A stretch of DNA of 64,000 nucleotides from Planotetraspora sp. A-T 1434 (lineage in GTDB: Bacteria > Actinomycetota > Actinomycetes > Streptosporangiales > Streptosporangiaceae), in NCBI RefSeq assembly GCF_025420585.1, contig NZ_JAOEGB010000013.1:150791-214790 (forward strand), given 5' to 3'. Under the pieces are notes generated by a model, which was not told where the DNA came from, did no database searches, and saw nothing but the letters and a program-made list of their open reading frames with translations. Positions 52,561-61,735 of this stretch are shown here, in pieces; position 1 is the stretch's first letter; each line of letters begins with the position of its first letter. A program made the position numbers and the translations under genes.

Positions 52561-54651
52561 TCAGCCGGCATCCGTACGGAACACCCGGTCGGCGAAATGA
52601 TCGACGAAGATCATGTGAAGAAAGCGGTACTCGTGCGGGTGGGAGCCGACTGGGACCAGAAGCCCCGCCGACGCGGCGAACCCGCAGAACCTGTTCGCTC
52701 TGACGGGAAGCAGCCGTGCCGCGATGAGGATGGCCACGGGAAGCCAGGTCCCGATCGCACTGATTCCACAGACCGTGCCGACTCCCGTGCCCAGCAGGGT
52801 GCCGAGGTAGAGCCCGCCCAAGACGGCGGGGAAGGGACCCGTCCAGTTCACCGCACCGAAGACGGCGAGTGGCAGGACTACGGCCGCCACCACGGCCATC
52901 CCGACGAAGGAGGCGGAGAAGAAGAACTTGATCTCCAAGTCGGAAACCTCGGCGCCTTTCTCAAAGAACAGCGCCCCGAACAGGGCCGCGGCCACGCCCA
53001 TCCCCAAGGCGCCGACGAAAGCGGAGGAGGCGCCGACACCGAGGGCCGAACCGAACACGGAGGCGTCGGGGAACGGATCGGACAAGGATGTCCGCAGCAG
53101 GAACGCGCCTGCGGCGACGGGCAGGGCCGCGAGCGCTCCCCCGATCGACGCGCGCGGTGTGGGAGGCCACGGCACGTGCCCGTCGACGACCGCAGTGGCG
53201 GCGAGCATGGACGTCACGATGCCCGGTACCCAGCACAGCGCCACCGCCACGAGCGCCCCGTGCTCCCTCACCAGCGGCACCGCCGTCGAGAGCAGGGACG
53301 CGGCCCACAGGGCGATGCCTAGCGCGGGCAGGACGGGAGTGAACAACCGGCCCGGCACCGTCCCAAGGAAAGTGGAGGGCGCCATCATCGGAGACCTGAT
53401 CGTGGTCGATCCTTGCCGTCTCGCACTGCGGGCGAACTGGCCGAGCCATCTGACCGTCTGCTCGTGCGTGTATCCGCCTGCCTCCCGTCGCGGCTGCCGC
53501 AGCGCTTCGGCGACGAAGGCGTCCAAGATGTGACTCCTCCGCACGGCGTGGTCGGCGCTCGCCGCCAGTCCGCCGACGCCGGGAGCGCGGGCCACCGCCG
53601 CGAGGACCTGCAACCAGAACGGCGAGTCGATCACCTCCCACAGTGACTCGTCGGCCTCGAGCGCGCGCCCCAGGTCCGCGAAGGCGGGCCCCGCGGCGGC
53701 GAGGTACGCCGTCACCTCGGGGCGCCCCAGCGGAAGAATGGCCGCGGCGTCCCCCAGTTGAAGCCGCGGCGAGCGCTCGTACTCGGCGGTCCGGCTCGAC
53801 ACCACGATGACCATGCCGCCGTGCGCCTCGTAAAGCTCGTTGATGAGGTGGACGAGGCCCCCGCGCATCCCGTCGGGCACCTCGTCGAGGCCGTCCAGCA
53901 GTAGCGCGAGGTCGTCCTGCTCCAGCCAGGCCCGGCTGATTCTGGCACCGACGCCGTACCGTTCCTGCGCCTGGGCCAGCAGCCAGTCACGCAGGTCGTG
54001 GAGGGTGGGCTCACGCTTGAGGAAGGGCAGCAACGGCCGCTTGCGGCCCCACCCGCCGAGGTGGATGAGCATGGGGACCGGCCTGGACTTGGCCGCATCG
54101 TCCCGCGCCTCGTCGAGCAGTGCGGCGGTCAGTTCGAGGAGTTGGGTGGTCTTCCCGGCGCCGGGCGGCCCGAGCAGCAGCAGCGAGCGCCCGCTCTCCT
54201 CGAAAGCCTCACGCACGCCGAGCCGTGCGGCGTCGGCGGACGCGCCGAGGCGCCGCACGTGGTTGCTCAACGCCGGCGTGACGGCTCCAGGGCGCTGCTC
54301 GATCCGCGTGTCGGCACGGACCATGTCCCCCAGCCTGATCGTGAGCTGCTGTGTCACGTAGTGTCGGACGTTCTCCAGCGCCCATTCTCTGGCCGCCGGG
54401 CGGGTCTTGCCGTACCTGCGCGGCCCTGTCGCGACACCCGCCGGACGGCTCGCGGAGACAGCCAGGAACGCCGCCACCAGCCCCAGCGTCACCACAGCCG
54501 GCCACGCCCAGCTTCGGTACCGCTCCAGCCAGGACGGCAGCGGCTCGCTGGTGGCGAGGTTCGTCGCGACCGGCAGCAGCACCGAACCGACAGCGACGGC
54601 CGCGACGATCGCCCCGGCCCGCCACACCCCGCGCATCCCCACCGCCCTCAC
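52561..54651 (-). CDS. Membrane-embedded NACHT-type STAND ATPase
   Basis: 696 residues. Two N-terminal helices (about 12-30 and 51-66) precede a NACHT NTPase: Walker A LLLLGPPGAGKTTQLLEL (161-169 core), LIHLGGWGRKRPL, Walker B LALLLDGLDEVPDGMRG (248-258 core) and VVSSRTAEYE sensor. A helical region with DAFVAEALRQ and LRQ-type winged helix follows, then six to eight C-terminal helices (about 435-660) and a closing YRFLHMIFVDHF. STAND ATPases act as signalling switches, and bacterial NACHT proteins are often antiphage sensors. Here both ends are in the membrane, so membrane damage could be the output. That is inference. Confidence 0.78.
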   Translation of the reverse strand: MRAVGMRGVWRAGAIVAAVAVGSVLLPVATNLATSEPLPSWLERYRSWAWPAVVTLGLVAAFLAVSASRPAGVATGPRRYGKTRPAAREWALENVRHYVTQQLTIRLGDMVRADTRIEQRPGAVTPALSNHVRRLGASADAARLGVREAFEESGRSLLLLGPPGAGKTTQLLELTAALLDEARDDAAKSRPVPMLIHLGGWGRKRPLLPFLKREPTLHDLRDWLLAQAQERYGVGARISRAWLEQDDLALLLDGLDEVPDGMRGGLVHLINELYEAHGGMVIVVSSRTAEYERSPRLQLGDAAAILPLGRPEVTAYLAAAGPAFADLGRALEADESLWEVIDSPFWLQVLAAVARAPGVGGLAASADHAVRRSHILDAFVAEALRQPRREAGGYTHEQTVRWLGQFARSARRQGSTTIRSPMMAPSTFLGTVPGRLFTPVLPALGIALWAASLLSTAVPLVREHGALVAVALCWVPGIVTSMLAATAVVDGHVPWPPTPRASIGGALAALPVAAGAFLLRTSLSDPFPDASVFGSALGVGASSAFVGALGMGVAAALFGALFFEKGAEVSDLEIKFFFSASFVGMAVVAAVVLPLAVFGAVNWTGPFPAVLGGLYLGTLLGTGVGTVCGISAIGTWLPVAILIAARLLPVRANRFCGFAASAGLLVPVGSHPHEYRFLHMIFVDHFADRVFRTDAG

Positions 54652-54763
54652 CCGATGCCCGAGGGTAATTATCTTGATATCCCCTTGACCGCGGAACGAT
54701 TCGGAGCAAACCGCAGCTCATCGCGGCGGCGGCGTGGCCGGTTCGATCGCCGCGGCCGAGACC

Positions 54764-55537
54764 TCACTCGTGCGGGAGGAGATATCTCCAGGACAGGGCG
54801 AGCCGTGCGCCTGACGCGTCAACGAACACCGGCCAGTTGAAGGGCTGCGCCTTGTCGTGCGGCACCAGCCGGATGACCGCGTTCGCCGCCTGCCCCGAGA
54901 GGTCCTGGGTGCGGACCGGTGACTGCGGATCCGGCTGCGGGGGGACCGGCACGTCCTTCGGCCAGTCGCGGACCTTGCCCGTGCGACCCGTCGCGTCTTC
55001 GGCCACCAGCCGGACACGGTCGGCGGTGTACTCCTGTCCCTCGGCTGTCACGCGCTGCGCGAGCCGGGCCAGGCGGTCCCGTGCCTCGTAGAGCTGCTTG
55101 TCATAGGCTCCGCCGATCTCGTCCAGGGCCGGCACGCGGACCTCTCGCATCTTCCCGGCGCCCGCCCGCACACCGAGCATCGTGGTGGGGACGTCCGCCA
55201 CGGCGGGCGCACCGGGATGGGGCGTGGCGGTCGGAGGCTGTCCGGTCAGGTCCTTGTCCAGGGCGGAGACGACATCGCTCACCTCGGAGGGGGACAGACG
55301 CAGTTGCCTGGCGGCGTCCACCACCACCCGCCCGTCGGCGTACACCACGACATGCGGAGGCCGGATGGCCAGCCACCCCGGCGGGACGAACCCGTCTTCC
55401 AACTGCCAAAGGGCGACCGGCTCATCGTCGCCCACCACAGGCGACGCCGCGGTCGCCTGAGCGGTGTCGTCAGCACGCCCGCAGGCCGTCCCGAGGAGGA
55501 GCACCGCGATGACCAGCGCAAAAGCTCTTATCGTCAT
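54764..55537 (-). CDS. Lipoprotein of unknown function
   Basis: 257 residues. Lipobox LLGTAC gives Cys19. The extracytoplasmic part is mostly strands (WLAIRPPHVVVYADGRVVVD) with a helical segment EVSDVVSALDKDLTG and a Pro-rich piece DVPVPPQPDPQSPV. It is encoded 112 bp upstream of the NACHT gene on the same strand, so the two may be co-expressed. No enzymatic motif is seen. Confidence 0.7.
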   Translation of the reverse strand: MTIRAFALVIAVLLLGTACGRADDTAQATAASPVVGDDEPVALWQLEDGFVPPGWLAIRPPHVVVYADGRVVVDAARQLRLSPSEVSDVVSALDKDLTGQPPTATPHPGAPAVADVPTTMLGVRAGAGKMREVRVPALDEIGGAYDKQLYEARDRLARLAQRVTAEGQEYTADRVRLVAEDATGRTGKVRDWPKDVPVPPQPDPQSPVRTQDLSGQAANAVIRLVPHDKAQPFNWPVFVDASGARLALSWRYLLPHE

Positions 55538-55937
55538 ACCACCATGACGATAGCCGGGGATCCGCGGTTCAGCCTCAGCCGGAAGATCTCAGCCGTCCTG
55601 CGTCGTTGGGCCACCCGGCCGGCACAAGGTCGCACGACCTCGTCCGCGCCCTGTCGCCTCCGACCTCAACCTGGCCTGCGGCGGCGCGGGACCGAAACGG
55701 CCGATCTCTTCACGGTCGAATGACTGATGCCCCGGGGCGCGGAAGGTGCGAGCGTCAATTGCCATGAGGGAGCACAGCCAGGAGGCCGCACCGGCTGAAA
55801 GCGGCACGTCGAGCGGATCGTCCGCTCCGGCGAGGGAACTCGGAGGCCCGGTGCCGTGTTTCTACGTGACGCTTCACTGGCGCTTACGCATGGAGCGCCG
55901 GACCGTCATGCGACGACTACCAGAGGGGGGAGCAGAC
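55538..55937. other. Divergent intergenic region, no gene seen
   Basis: 400 bp between the lipoprotein and DUF4232-type gene. The downstream frame is open from 55746, but the residues it would add do not look native. GGGGGGAG at about 55925 is the ribosome site for GTG 55938. Confidence 0.4.
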
Positions 55938-56792
55938 GTGACGAACCAGCAGGGATTCCACTCCGGACGACATGATCAGGAGGTAGTCGGCGGCCAGGCC
56001 GGGGACGGAGAGGCGGCCGGCGGCCGGGCAGAGCGACGTGAGCGGGAGGAGGTCCGCCGCCAGGGCCGGCCTGCGCGATCGGCCGCCGGCATGAGCGCGG
56101 TGCTCGCAGGCGGGGCCGTCCTGCTCTCGGTGCTGACCGGTTGCGCCGACGGCGGAGGCACGGGCGCCGCCGCCCCGCCCGAATCGGCGAGCCCGGGCAG
56201 CGCAAACCAAGCGAGCGGGGGCCACACGAGCGGAGGCGAAGCGAGCGGGGGCCAGACGAACTCACCGGCTGCTCCGGCGACGTCCCCGACGACCGGCGGG
56301 GGCGGCGCCCCAGCCGTGACCCGGACGCCCGCTCCGACCGGCGGCGGCACTCAGCCCAGCGGTGCGCCGGGCGGCCGTTGCCAGACCTCGGACCTGCGCG
56401 CCTCGGTCGGCCCGAACCATCCCGGCGCGGGCCAGGAGAACTTCGCGATCGTGCTGACCAACAAGTCGGGTCGCACCTGCACCGTGTACGGCTTCCCGGG
56501 GGCCGCGTTCGTCAACGCCACCGGGCAGGCCGTCACGGTGAACCCGGAGCGCTTGACCGGAGTGGAGAAGCGGCGCGTGCCGGTGGCCCCGGGTCACAGC
56601 GCGTGGGCCGCCTTGACGTATACCAATCCCCAGGTCACCGGGGTGACAACAGTGACTCCGGCCGCGCTGCTGATCACACCTCCCGATGAGACCGCACCGC
56701 TCAGGGTGCGGTGGACCGGCGGTCCGGTCTCGAACACCGGCAAAGCCTCCGTTCCTCGAGTCGGCCCCTTCCAGGCAGGCGACGGCGCCTGA
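55938..56792 (+). CDS. DUF4232-type lipoprotein
   Basis: 284 residues from GTG 55938. A charged leader is followed by a hydrophobic stretch and lipobox LTGC (Cys69), a long Gly/Ser/Thr/Pro linker (SGGHTSGGEASGGQTNSPAA), then a DUF4232 beta-sandwich: CQTSDLRASVGPNHPGAGQE, FAIVLTNKSGRTCTVYGFPG and a final strand LRVRWTGGPV. ATG 56091 would give a conventional short signal peptide and is an alternative start. Surface-located, function unknown. The linker is typical of cell-wall-crossing lipoproteins. Confidence 0.78.
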   Translation: MTNQQGFHSGRHDQEVVGGQAGDGEAAGGRAERREREEVRRQGRPARSAAGMSAVLAGGAVLLSVLTGCADGGGTGAAAPPESASPGSANQASGGHTSGGEASGGQTNSPAAPATSPTTGGGGAPAVTRTPAPTGGGTQPSGAPGGRCQTSDLRASVGPNHPGAGQENFAIVLTNKSGRTCTVYGFPGAAFVNATGQAVTVNPERLTGVEKRRVPVAPGHSAWAALTYTNPQVTGVTTVTPAALLITPPDETAPLRVRWTGGPVSNTGKASVPRVGPFQAGDGA

Positions 56793-56953
56793 CCGCTGAG
56801 CCGGTCTCCGACGGGACGGCGCCTGCCCGAGCACGGCCGGCGCGCTCACGGACCTCGCTCGCGGAACGCTGCGTTAAGGCGTCGGCGCCTCCCTTTGATG
56901 TGAAAAGGTGGAGTAAGTCCGTGGCCGATTGGGCCGCTGCTGAGGGAGAAAGA

Positions 56954-57859
56954 ATGGAAATAGTCGAGGCGGCGGGCCACCAGCGCGACGGCCGTGTGCC
57001 GGACTCCGCGCATATCGGGCCCACGGTGCCGCGAATGGTGCTGGGTGCGCAGCTCCGGCGACTCCGTGAGGCACGGGGCATCACGGCCGAAGAGGCGAGC
57101 GAGACGATCCGGGCGTCACACTCCAAGATCAGTCGCCTCGAACGTGGCCGCACCGGCTTCAAACAGCGTGATGTGGCCGATCTCCTCACCTTGTACGGCG
57201 TCACCGACGAAGCCGAACGGGCGACGCTGCTGGCGATGGCCAAGCAGGCCGGCATGCCCGGCTGGTGGCAGCCGTACCAGGACGTGGTTTCCCCCTGGTG
57301 GCAGGCGTATCTCGAGCTTGAGCAGGCGGCCGGTGTCATCCGTAGTTATGAGCCCACGTTCGTCCCGGAGCTGCTGCAGACACCCGACTACGCCCGTGCG
57401 GTCATCCGATCCCTTCACCATGAGGCCCCGAAGACGGAGATCGCCCGCCGTGTCGAGCTCAGGATGAAACGGCAGCGCATCTTGCGCCGGCCGGACGCCC
57501 CCAGGCTCTGGACCGTCATCGACGAGGCGGCGTTGCATCGCTCGGTGGGCGGCGCCGCGACGATGCGCGACCAGCTACGGCACCTCATCGACATCGCCGA
57601 GCTCCCTCACGTCACCGTGCAGGTGATGCCGTTCAGCCGCGGCGGCCACGCCGCCACGGCTGGGCCCATCACCTTCCTGCGGTTCTCTGAGGACGCGTTG
57701 CCCGACGTCGTCTTCCTGGAGCAGCTCACTGGCGGGCATTATCTCGATAAGGCCGCCGATATCGCGTATTACTGGCACGTTCTCAACCGCCTGGGTGTCG
57801 AAGCGCAGCCACAGGCCGAGAGTCGGGCCCTTCTCAACGACCTTCTCAAGGACATGTGA
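56954..57859 (+). CDS. XRE-family regulator with DUF5753 domain
   Basis: 301 residues. A helix-turn-helix (LGAQLRRLREARGITAEEAS, IRASHSKISRLERGRTGF) is followed by a DUF5753 domain (WWQAYLELEQAAGVIRSYEP, FVPELLQTPDYARAVI, LWTVIDEAALHRSVGG, HVTVQVMPFSRGGHAA). ATG 56954 is chosen for GAGGGAGAAAGA upstream. These regulators are numerous in actinomycetes and usually sit next to a small DUF397 gene; none is present here. A DUF574 methyltransferase is convergent downstream, a frequent neighbour. The controlled genes are unknown. Confidence 0.88.
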   Translation: MEIVEAAGHQRDGRVPDSAHIGPTVPRMVLGAQLRRLREARGITAEEASETIRASHSKISRLERGRTGFKQRDVADLLTLYGVTDEAERATLLAMAKQAGMPGWWQPYQDVVSPWWQAYLELEQAAGVIRSYEPTFVPELLQTPDYARAVIRSLHHEAPKTEIARRVELRMKRQRILRRPDAPRLWTVIDEAALHRSVGGAATMRDQLRHLIDIAELPHVTVQVMPFSRGGHAATAGPITFLRFSEDALPDVVFLEQLTGGHYLDKAADIAYYWHVLNRLGVEAQPQAESRALLNDLLKDM

Positions 57860-57908
57860 CGACGCGACGCCTCGCCGACACAGCGACGAGGGACGAGTCG
57901 TGACGGCC

Positions 57909-58766
57909 CTATGGCTTCCGCCCGACCCCTCCGAAGGTCTCCGCGGCGGTCGCGGTTTCGAACGGGTTGTGCTCCGGGCGCCAGAGCGATGTCGAGACCA
58001 CGCCGGGCTCCAGAAGCTCCAGACCGTCGAAGAACTGAGTGATCTTCTCGGGACTGCGCAGATGATAGGGCACGGCGCCCCCCTCGTTGTAGTGGCGCTG
58101 CGCCTCGACGAATGACTCGTCGACATCGCTGCCGTCATACAGCACGAGGTAACCACCCGACGGCAGGGACTCCACTAGGCGCTTGACGATCGCCTGCGCC
58201 TCGCCGTCCGCGACGTGACCCATGATGCCCATCAGCATGAGGGCGACCGGCCGGCCGAAGTCCAGGGTCCTGGCCGCCGCTTCGAGGATCTTGTCAGGCT
58301 CGTACAGGTCGGCGTCGATGTAGGTGGTGACCCCCTGCGGGGTGCTGGTCAGCAGGGCCCGGGCGTGGGTCAGCACGAGTGGGTCGTTGTCCACGTAGAC
58401 GATCCGGGACTCCGGCACGACCCGCTGGGCGACCTCATGTGTGTTGTCCACCGTCGGCAGTCCTGTGCCGATGTCGAGGAACTGGCGGACCCCGGCTTCG
58501 CCGGCCAGGTGCCGGACAGCACGGACGAGGAAGTAACGCGAGGCACGGGCCATGTCGGCGATACGCGGGAAGACCTCGCGGTACTGATCACCCGCTTCAC
58601 GGTCGACGGGATAGTTGTCCTTGCCGCCGAGCCAGTAGTTCCAGATCCGGGCCGAGTGCGGCACGGTGGTGTCTATCGCCGCCGGGGCCTGATCGCCCGC
58701 GGTGGGCACCTCTTCTTTCACCGGGAAGCCTTCCTGTCGTGTCCCGCATAGGTTGGCGTCAGTCAC
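57909..58766 (-). CDS. SAM-dependent methyltransferase, DUF574 family
   Basis: 285 residues. PHSARIWNYWLGGKDNYPVD is the family signature, followed by a SAM-binding region FLDIGTGLPTVDNTHEVAQ, VYVDNDPLVLTHARALL and VALMLMGIMGHV, ending FFDGLELLEPGVVSTSLWRP. The substrate is not known for any close relative. ATG 58766 is near a GGCAT; an ATG start at the KEEV region is also possible. It lies convergent to the XRE/DUF5753 gene. Confidence 0.85.
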   Translation of the reverse strand: MTDANLCGTRQEGFPVKEEVPTAGDQAPAAIDTTVPHSARIWNYWLGGKDNYPVDREAGDQYREVFPRIADMARASRYFLVRAVRHLAGEAGVRQFLDIGTGLPTVDNTHEVAQRVVPESRIVYVDNDPLVLTHARALLTSTPQGVTTYIDADLYEPDKILEAAARTLDFGRPVALMLMGIMGHVADGEAQAIVKRLVESLPSGGYLVLYDGSDVDESFVEAQRHYNEGGAVPYHLRSPEKITQFFDGLELLEPGVVSTSLWRPEHNPFETATAAETFGGVGRKP

Positions 58767-58821
58767 ATTCTGCCGAAGTCCCGCCCCTGGGCACCGCCCC
58801 CGCGGCGTCGACGACCCGCGG

Positions 58822-59541
58822 TCAGGGGTGTGCCACGTAGTTGATCAGACGGCGGGCGTGGAAGGCCTTCCGCAGTTCCTCCCTTCCGAAGGGGCCCTCG
58901 CCGAACACGTCGAACAGGCGCATTCCGGCCTCCCGGCAGATGAGGTCGTATAGGTCGGCCGGGCCTACCTCGAAGGCGCCGGCGCCGTCTCGCTGGAACT
59001 CGATGATGAGGATGGGCCGGTGCCGGGTGATGGTCCGCATGGCGCCCCGCAGGACATCGATCTCCGCGCCCTCGACGTCGATCTTGATGACCCGGGGCGT
59101 ATATGAGTCCGGCAGCGAGGAGTCCAGATCGACCACGTCGACCTCGATGCGCTCGAAGCTGTGCCCTTGAAAATAGGGAAGCACGCGCAAACTGCTGAGC
59201 GCGGGCTCCTCGATGACGTGGAAGAAGGACATCCTGCCCCCGCGGTCGGCGATCGCACATTGACGAACGTCGACACCGGGAAAGTCCCGGACCAGCCTTT
59301 CCGCCAGAGCCGGGATGGGTTCGAAGGCGAGATGGCGGCCCAACGGCGCCAGGCCGACCATCTCTCGCAGGATGTCGCCGCTATTCGCGCCGATGTCGAC
59401 GCAGTTGTCCTCTGGCCGCAGGACCTGTGACAGCAACGTGCGGATGGCCGAATGCTCCAAGTGATCCCGCTCGCGCAGGAAGCGCGCATGCCGCTCGCGC
59501 ACGCCCTCTCCTTGGCTGGTAATGGTCACTGGCGACTCCAT
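58822..59541 (-). CDS. FkbM-family methyltransferase
   Basis: 239 residues. CVDIGANSGDILREMVGLAP is the SAM-binding motif, HLAFEPIPALAERLVRDFPG follows, and YTPRVIKIDVEGAEIDVLRG is the FkbM hallmark. These enzymes O-methylate sugars or polyketides. Placed beside a second methyltransferase and two glycosyltransferases, it may methylate a glycan. Start ATG 59541; a GTG four codons later is possible. It is divergent from the methyltransferase at 59670. Confidence 0.85.
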   Translation of the reverse strand: MESPVTITSQGEGVRERHARFLRERDHLEHSAIRTLLSQVLRPEDNCVDIGANSGDILREMVGLAPLGRHLAFEPIPALAERLVRDFPGVDVRQCAIADRGGRMSFFHVIEEPALSSLRVLPYFQGHSFERIEVDVVDLDSSLPDSYTPRVIKIDVEGAEIDVLRGAMRTITRHRPILIIEFQRDGAGAFEVGPADLYDLICREAGMRLFDVFGEGPFGREELRKAFHARRLINYVAHP

Positions 59542-59669
59542 TGAAGCACCTGGTGACGCCGGGAACCATCGCCTCCTTATGCTGCCGGATGGCCGGGAAA
59601 CCGGTTATATACATGATCCGTCTCGTCTGAGACACTGATCGTGTTCTGGGGTCCACGAGCGGAGCGTGC
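59542..59669. promoter_or_regulatory. Divergent promoter region
   Basis: 128 bp between the FkbM and second methyltransferase genes. TTATATACATGATCC around 59604-59618 is a local A+T-rich patch with a TATACAT box that could serve as a -10 element. No palindrome was found. Confidence 0.4.
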
Positions 59670-60614
59670 ATGCTGGCTCGTAAAACGATGGCCGGGGAAT
59701 TCCAGCATTGGAATCGCCGATGGGGAGCGCCGTTCGGATTTCACGGATATGCCGAACTGTGCCGCCCGGGCGCATTACAGGAAAGCGTCGTCCGTCGCGT
59801 CGGCATGTTCGGAGCACAACCCAACAGCAGCACCCGGCGGGTCGAGTTCCCTTGGGCGTTCCACGCGTCGCCGGTTCGTCCCGGCATGCGTGCCGTGGAA
59901 ATCGGCGGCGGCATGTCCGGGTTCCAGTTCGCCCTGGACCGGTCCGGCGCGCGGGTGATCAATGTCGATCCCTTCGTCGGGTACGGCGAAGCCGGCGTCC
60001 CTTGGCCCGATCCGGTCGAGTCCCACCAGGCGCTGAACCGTCTCCTCGGAACCCGGGTGGAGTTGCGCAGGAGCAGGCTGGGCGCTGCGGGACTGCCGAG
60101 TGACTCGGCCGACGCCGTCTACTGCATCTCGACTTTGGAGCACCTCGCGGCGGCGGAGGTGGATGAGGTGCTCGCTGAGGCACGCCGGATACTGCGTCCG
60201 GGTGGCGACCTCGTGCTAACGGTGGATCTCTTCCTCGACATCCACCCGTTCACCGGGACCTCGCGCAACCAGTGGGGGCGCAATGTCCGCCTGGCCGAAC
60301 TCGTGGCGGCGTCCGGCCTGCGCCTGATCACCGGTGACCGGCGGGAGCTCCTGGGGTTCCCCGAGTTCAGCCCGGAGCGGGTGCTGGCCGAGCTGGATCG
60401 GTACGAGGTGAACGATTTCTACCCCCAGCTCGCCCAACTCCTCGTGCTGCGCAAGCCGGACACGGAACCGCCCCTGGAGAGCGCCCATGAACCTCATCCT
60501 CGTGATCGCGACCATCCCTCTGATCTGGCTGTGCCGCACGACCCTCGGCCGGATGCGGGCGCTCACCCGATCAGTACGGCTGCGCCTGCGGAACCCACCC
60601 CGCGCCGCCGCTGA
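59670..60614 (+). CDS. Class I SAM methyltransferase, stop lost into next gene
   Basis: 314 residues. It opens EFQHWNRRWGAPFGFHGYAE, then SAM motif AVEIGGGMSGFQFALDRSGA, INVDPF and SADAVYCISTLEHLAAAEVD with the usual RILRPGGDLVLTVD. The last 43 residues (from about 60487) are Pro/His/Arg-rich and are simply the other frame of the glycosyltransferase start, so the native stop was probably just before 60487. ATG 59670 or ATG 59688 could be the start. With the two glycosyltransferases it forms an operon. Confidence 0.8.
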   Translation: MLARKTMAGEFQHWNRRWGAPFGFHGYAELCRPGALQESVVRRVGMFGAQPNSSTRRVEFPWAFHASPVRPGMRAVEIGGGMSGFQFALDRSGARVINVDPFVGYGEAGVPWPDPVESHQALNRLLGTRVELRRSRLGAAGLPSDSADAVYCISTLEHLAAAEVDEVLAEARRILRPGGDLVLTVDLFLDIHPFTGTSRNQWGRNVRLAELVAASGLRLITGDRRELLGFPEFSPERVLAELDRYEVNDFYPQLAQLLVLRKPDTEPPLESAHEPHPRDRDHPSDLAVPHDPRPDAGAHPISTAAPAEPTPRRR

Positions 60615-61728
60615 GGAAGCCGAACCCGCGCTGAGCTTCTCCCTCCTGGTCACGGCGCGAAGGGAGGCGGCTGTGCTGGAGGACAACCTGCTGCGCCTGT
60701 CCCTGTCCGACCACCCGGCCTTCGAGATTTTCGCGGTCGTGGACGCCGACGACGACGCCACCGTGGCCGCGGCGCGGCGAGCGGCGGCCATCAGGCCCGA
60801 CCTGATCACGGTGCTCGTGGACGAGGGGGGAGACATGAAATCCGGCGCGCTCAACCGGGCCCTGGCCCATTGCCGCCACGACGTCATCGGGGTCTTCGAC
60901 GCGGACGGCTGGACACACCCGGGTCTCCTCCGCGCCGTGGACGCCCATCTGCGGCGAACCGGGGCCGACGCGATCCAGGCGCAGAACCAGCCGCTCAGGA
61001 ACTCGCCTCGCTGGTACCAGTCGCAGCACATGGTGGAGACGTACTTCATGTTCCTGAACGAGCCGCGCGCGGTGGAGATCGGGTTGCTGGACGTCAGGCT
61101 CAGCGGAAACTCCTGCTTCATCCGCCGCGACGCGCTGACCGAAATCGGCGGCTGGAAACCCGATCAGCTCGCCGAGGACTGCGACCTCACGATACGGCTC
61201 ATGCTCGCCGGGAAGAAGCTGAGCTTCCTGCCCGAGGCGACGCTCGCCACCATCGAGGAGACCCCCTCGGGCATCACGGCCTTCGTCCGTCAGCGGGCCC
61301 GATGGAACCAGGGCTTCCTCCAGGTCCTGCTGGACGGGGAGTGGCGCCTGCTCCCCCGGCCGGAGCGCCGCAAGATGCGCAATGTCCTGCTCGCGAACCT
61401 CTTCCGGGCCGCCTACCTTCCAGTCCTGCCGCTGTCGGTGTTCGCGGCCCTGGCGCTGGGACCGCCGGGAATCGTCCTGCTCTCCTCACTGACCGCGGCC
61501 GGCGTCGTCAATACCTTCCTGACGACGGCCCTGGTACACCCGCTCCAGGACGACTTCCCCTTCACCATGCCGAAATGGGCGAGACTCCGGTTGGCCGTCA
61601 CCGTTCCCCTCTTCCACGCCGCGCTGATGGCGGCGGCCATGGTCGCGGTGCTGCGAGAGCTGCGGGGCGATCGCTCCTGGGCCAAAACCGCGCACTTCGG
61701 ACTTGAACTCCCGCGCGGCGCGGCGTAG
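60487..61728 (+). CDS. Membrane GT2 glycosyltransferase
   Basis: 413 residues. One N-terminal helix (NLILVIATIPLIWLC) and three or four C-terminal helices flank a GT-A domain: SFSLLVTARREAAVLEDNLL, VVDADDDATVAAARRA, GVFDADGWTHPG (DxD), LAEDCDLTIRLM (catalytic Glu-Asp) and RQRARWNQGFLQVLLDG (QxxRW). This pattern is that of processive or membrane beta-glycosyltransferases of the cellulose/hyaluronan-synthase group. GGAGAG precedes ATG 60487. It overlaps the methyltransferase gene by 128 bp and is 7 bp before the GT4 gene. The sugar donor cannot be told. Confidence 0.87.
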   Translation: MNLILVIATIPLIWLCRTTLGRMRALTRSVRLRLRNPPRAAAEEAEPALSFSLLVTARREAAVLEDNLLRLSLSDHPAFEIFAVVDADDDATVAAARRAAAIRPDLITVLVDEGGDMKSGALNRALAHCRHDVIGVFDADGWTHPGLLRAVDAHLRRTGADAIQAQNQPLRNSPRWYQSQHMVETYFMFLNEPRAVEIGLLDVRLSGNSCFIRRDALTEIGGWKPDQLAEDCDLTIRLMLAGKKLSFLPEATLATIEETPSGITAFVRQRARWNQGFLQVLLDGEWRLLPRPERRKMRNVLLANLFRAAYLPVLPLSVFAALALGPPGIVLLSSLTAAGVVNTFLTTALVHPLQDDFPFTMPKWARLRLAVTVPLFHAALMAAAMVAVLRELRGDRSWAKTAHFGLELPRGAA

Positions 61729-61735
61729 GACGCCA

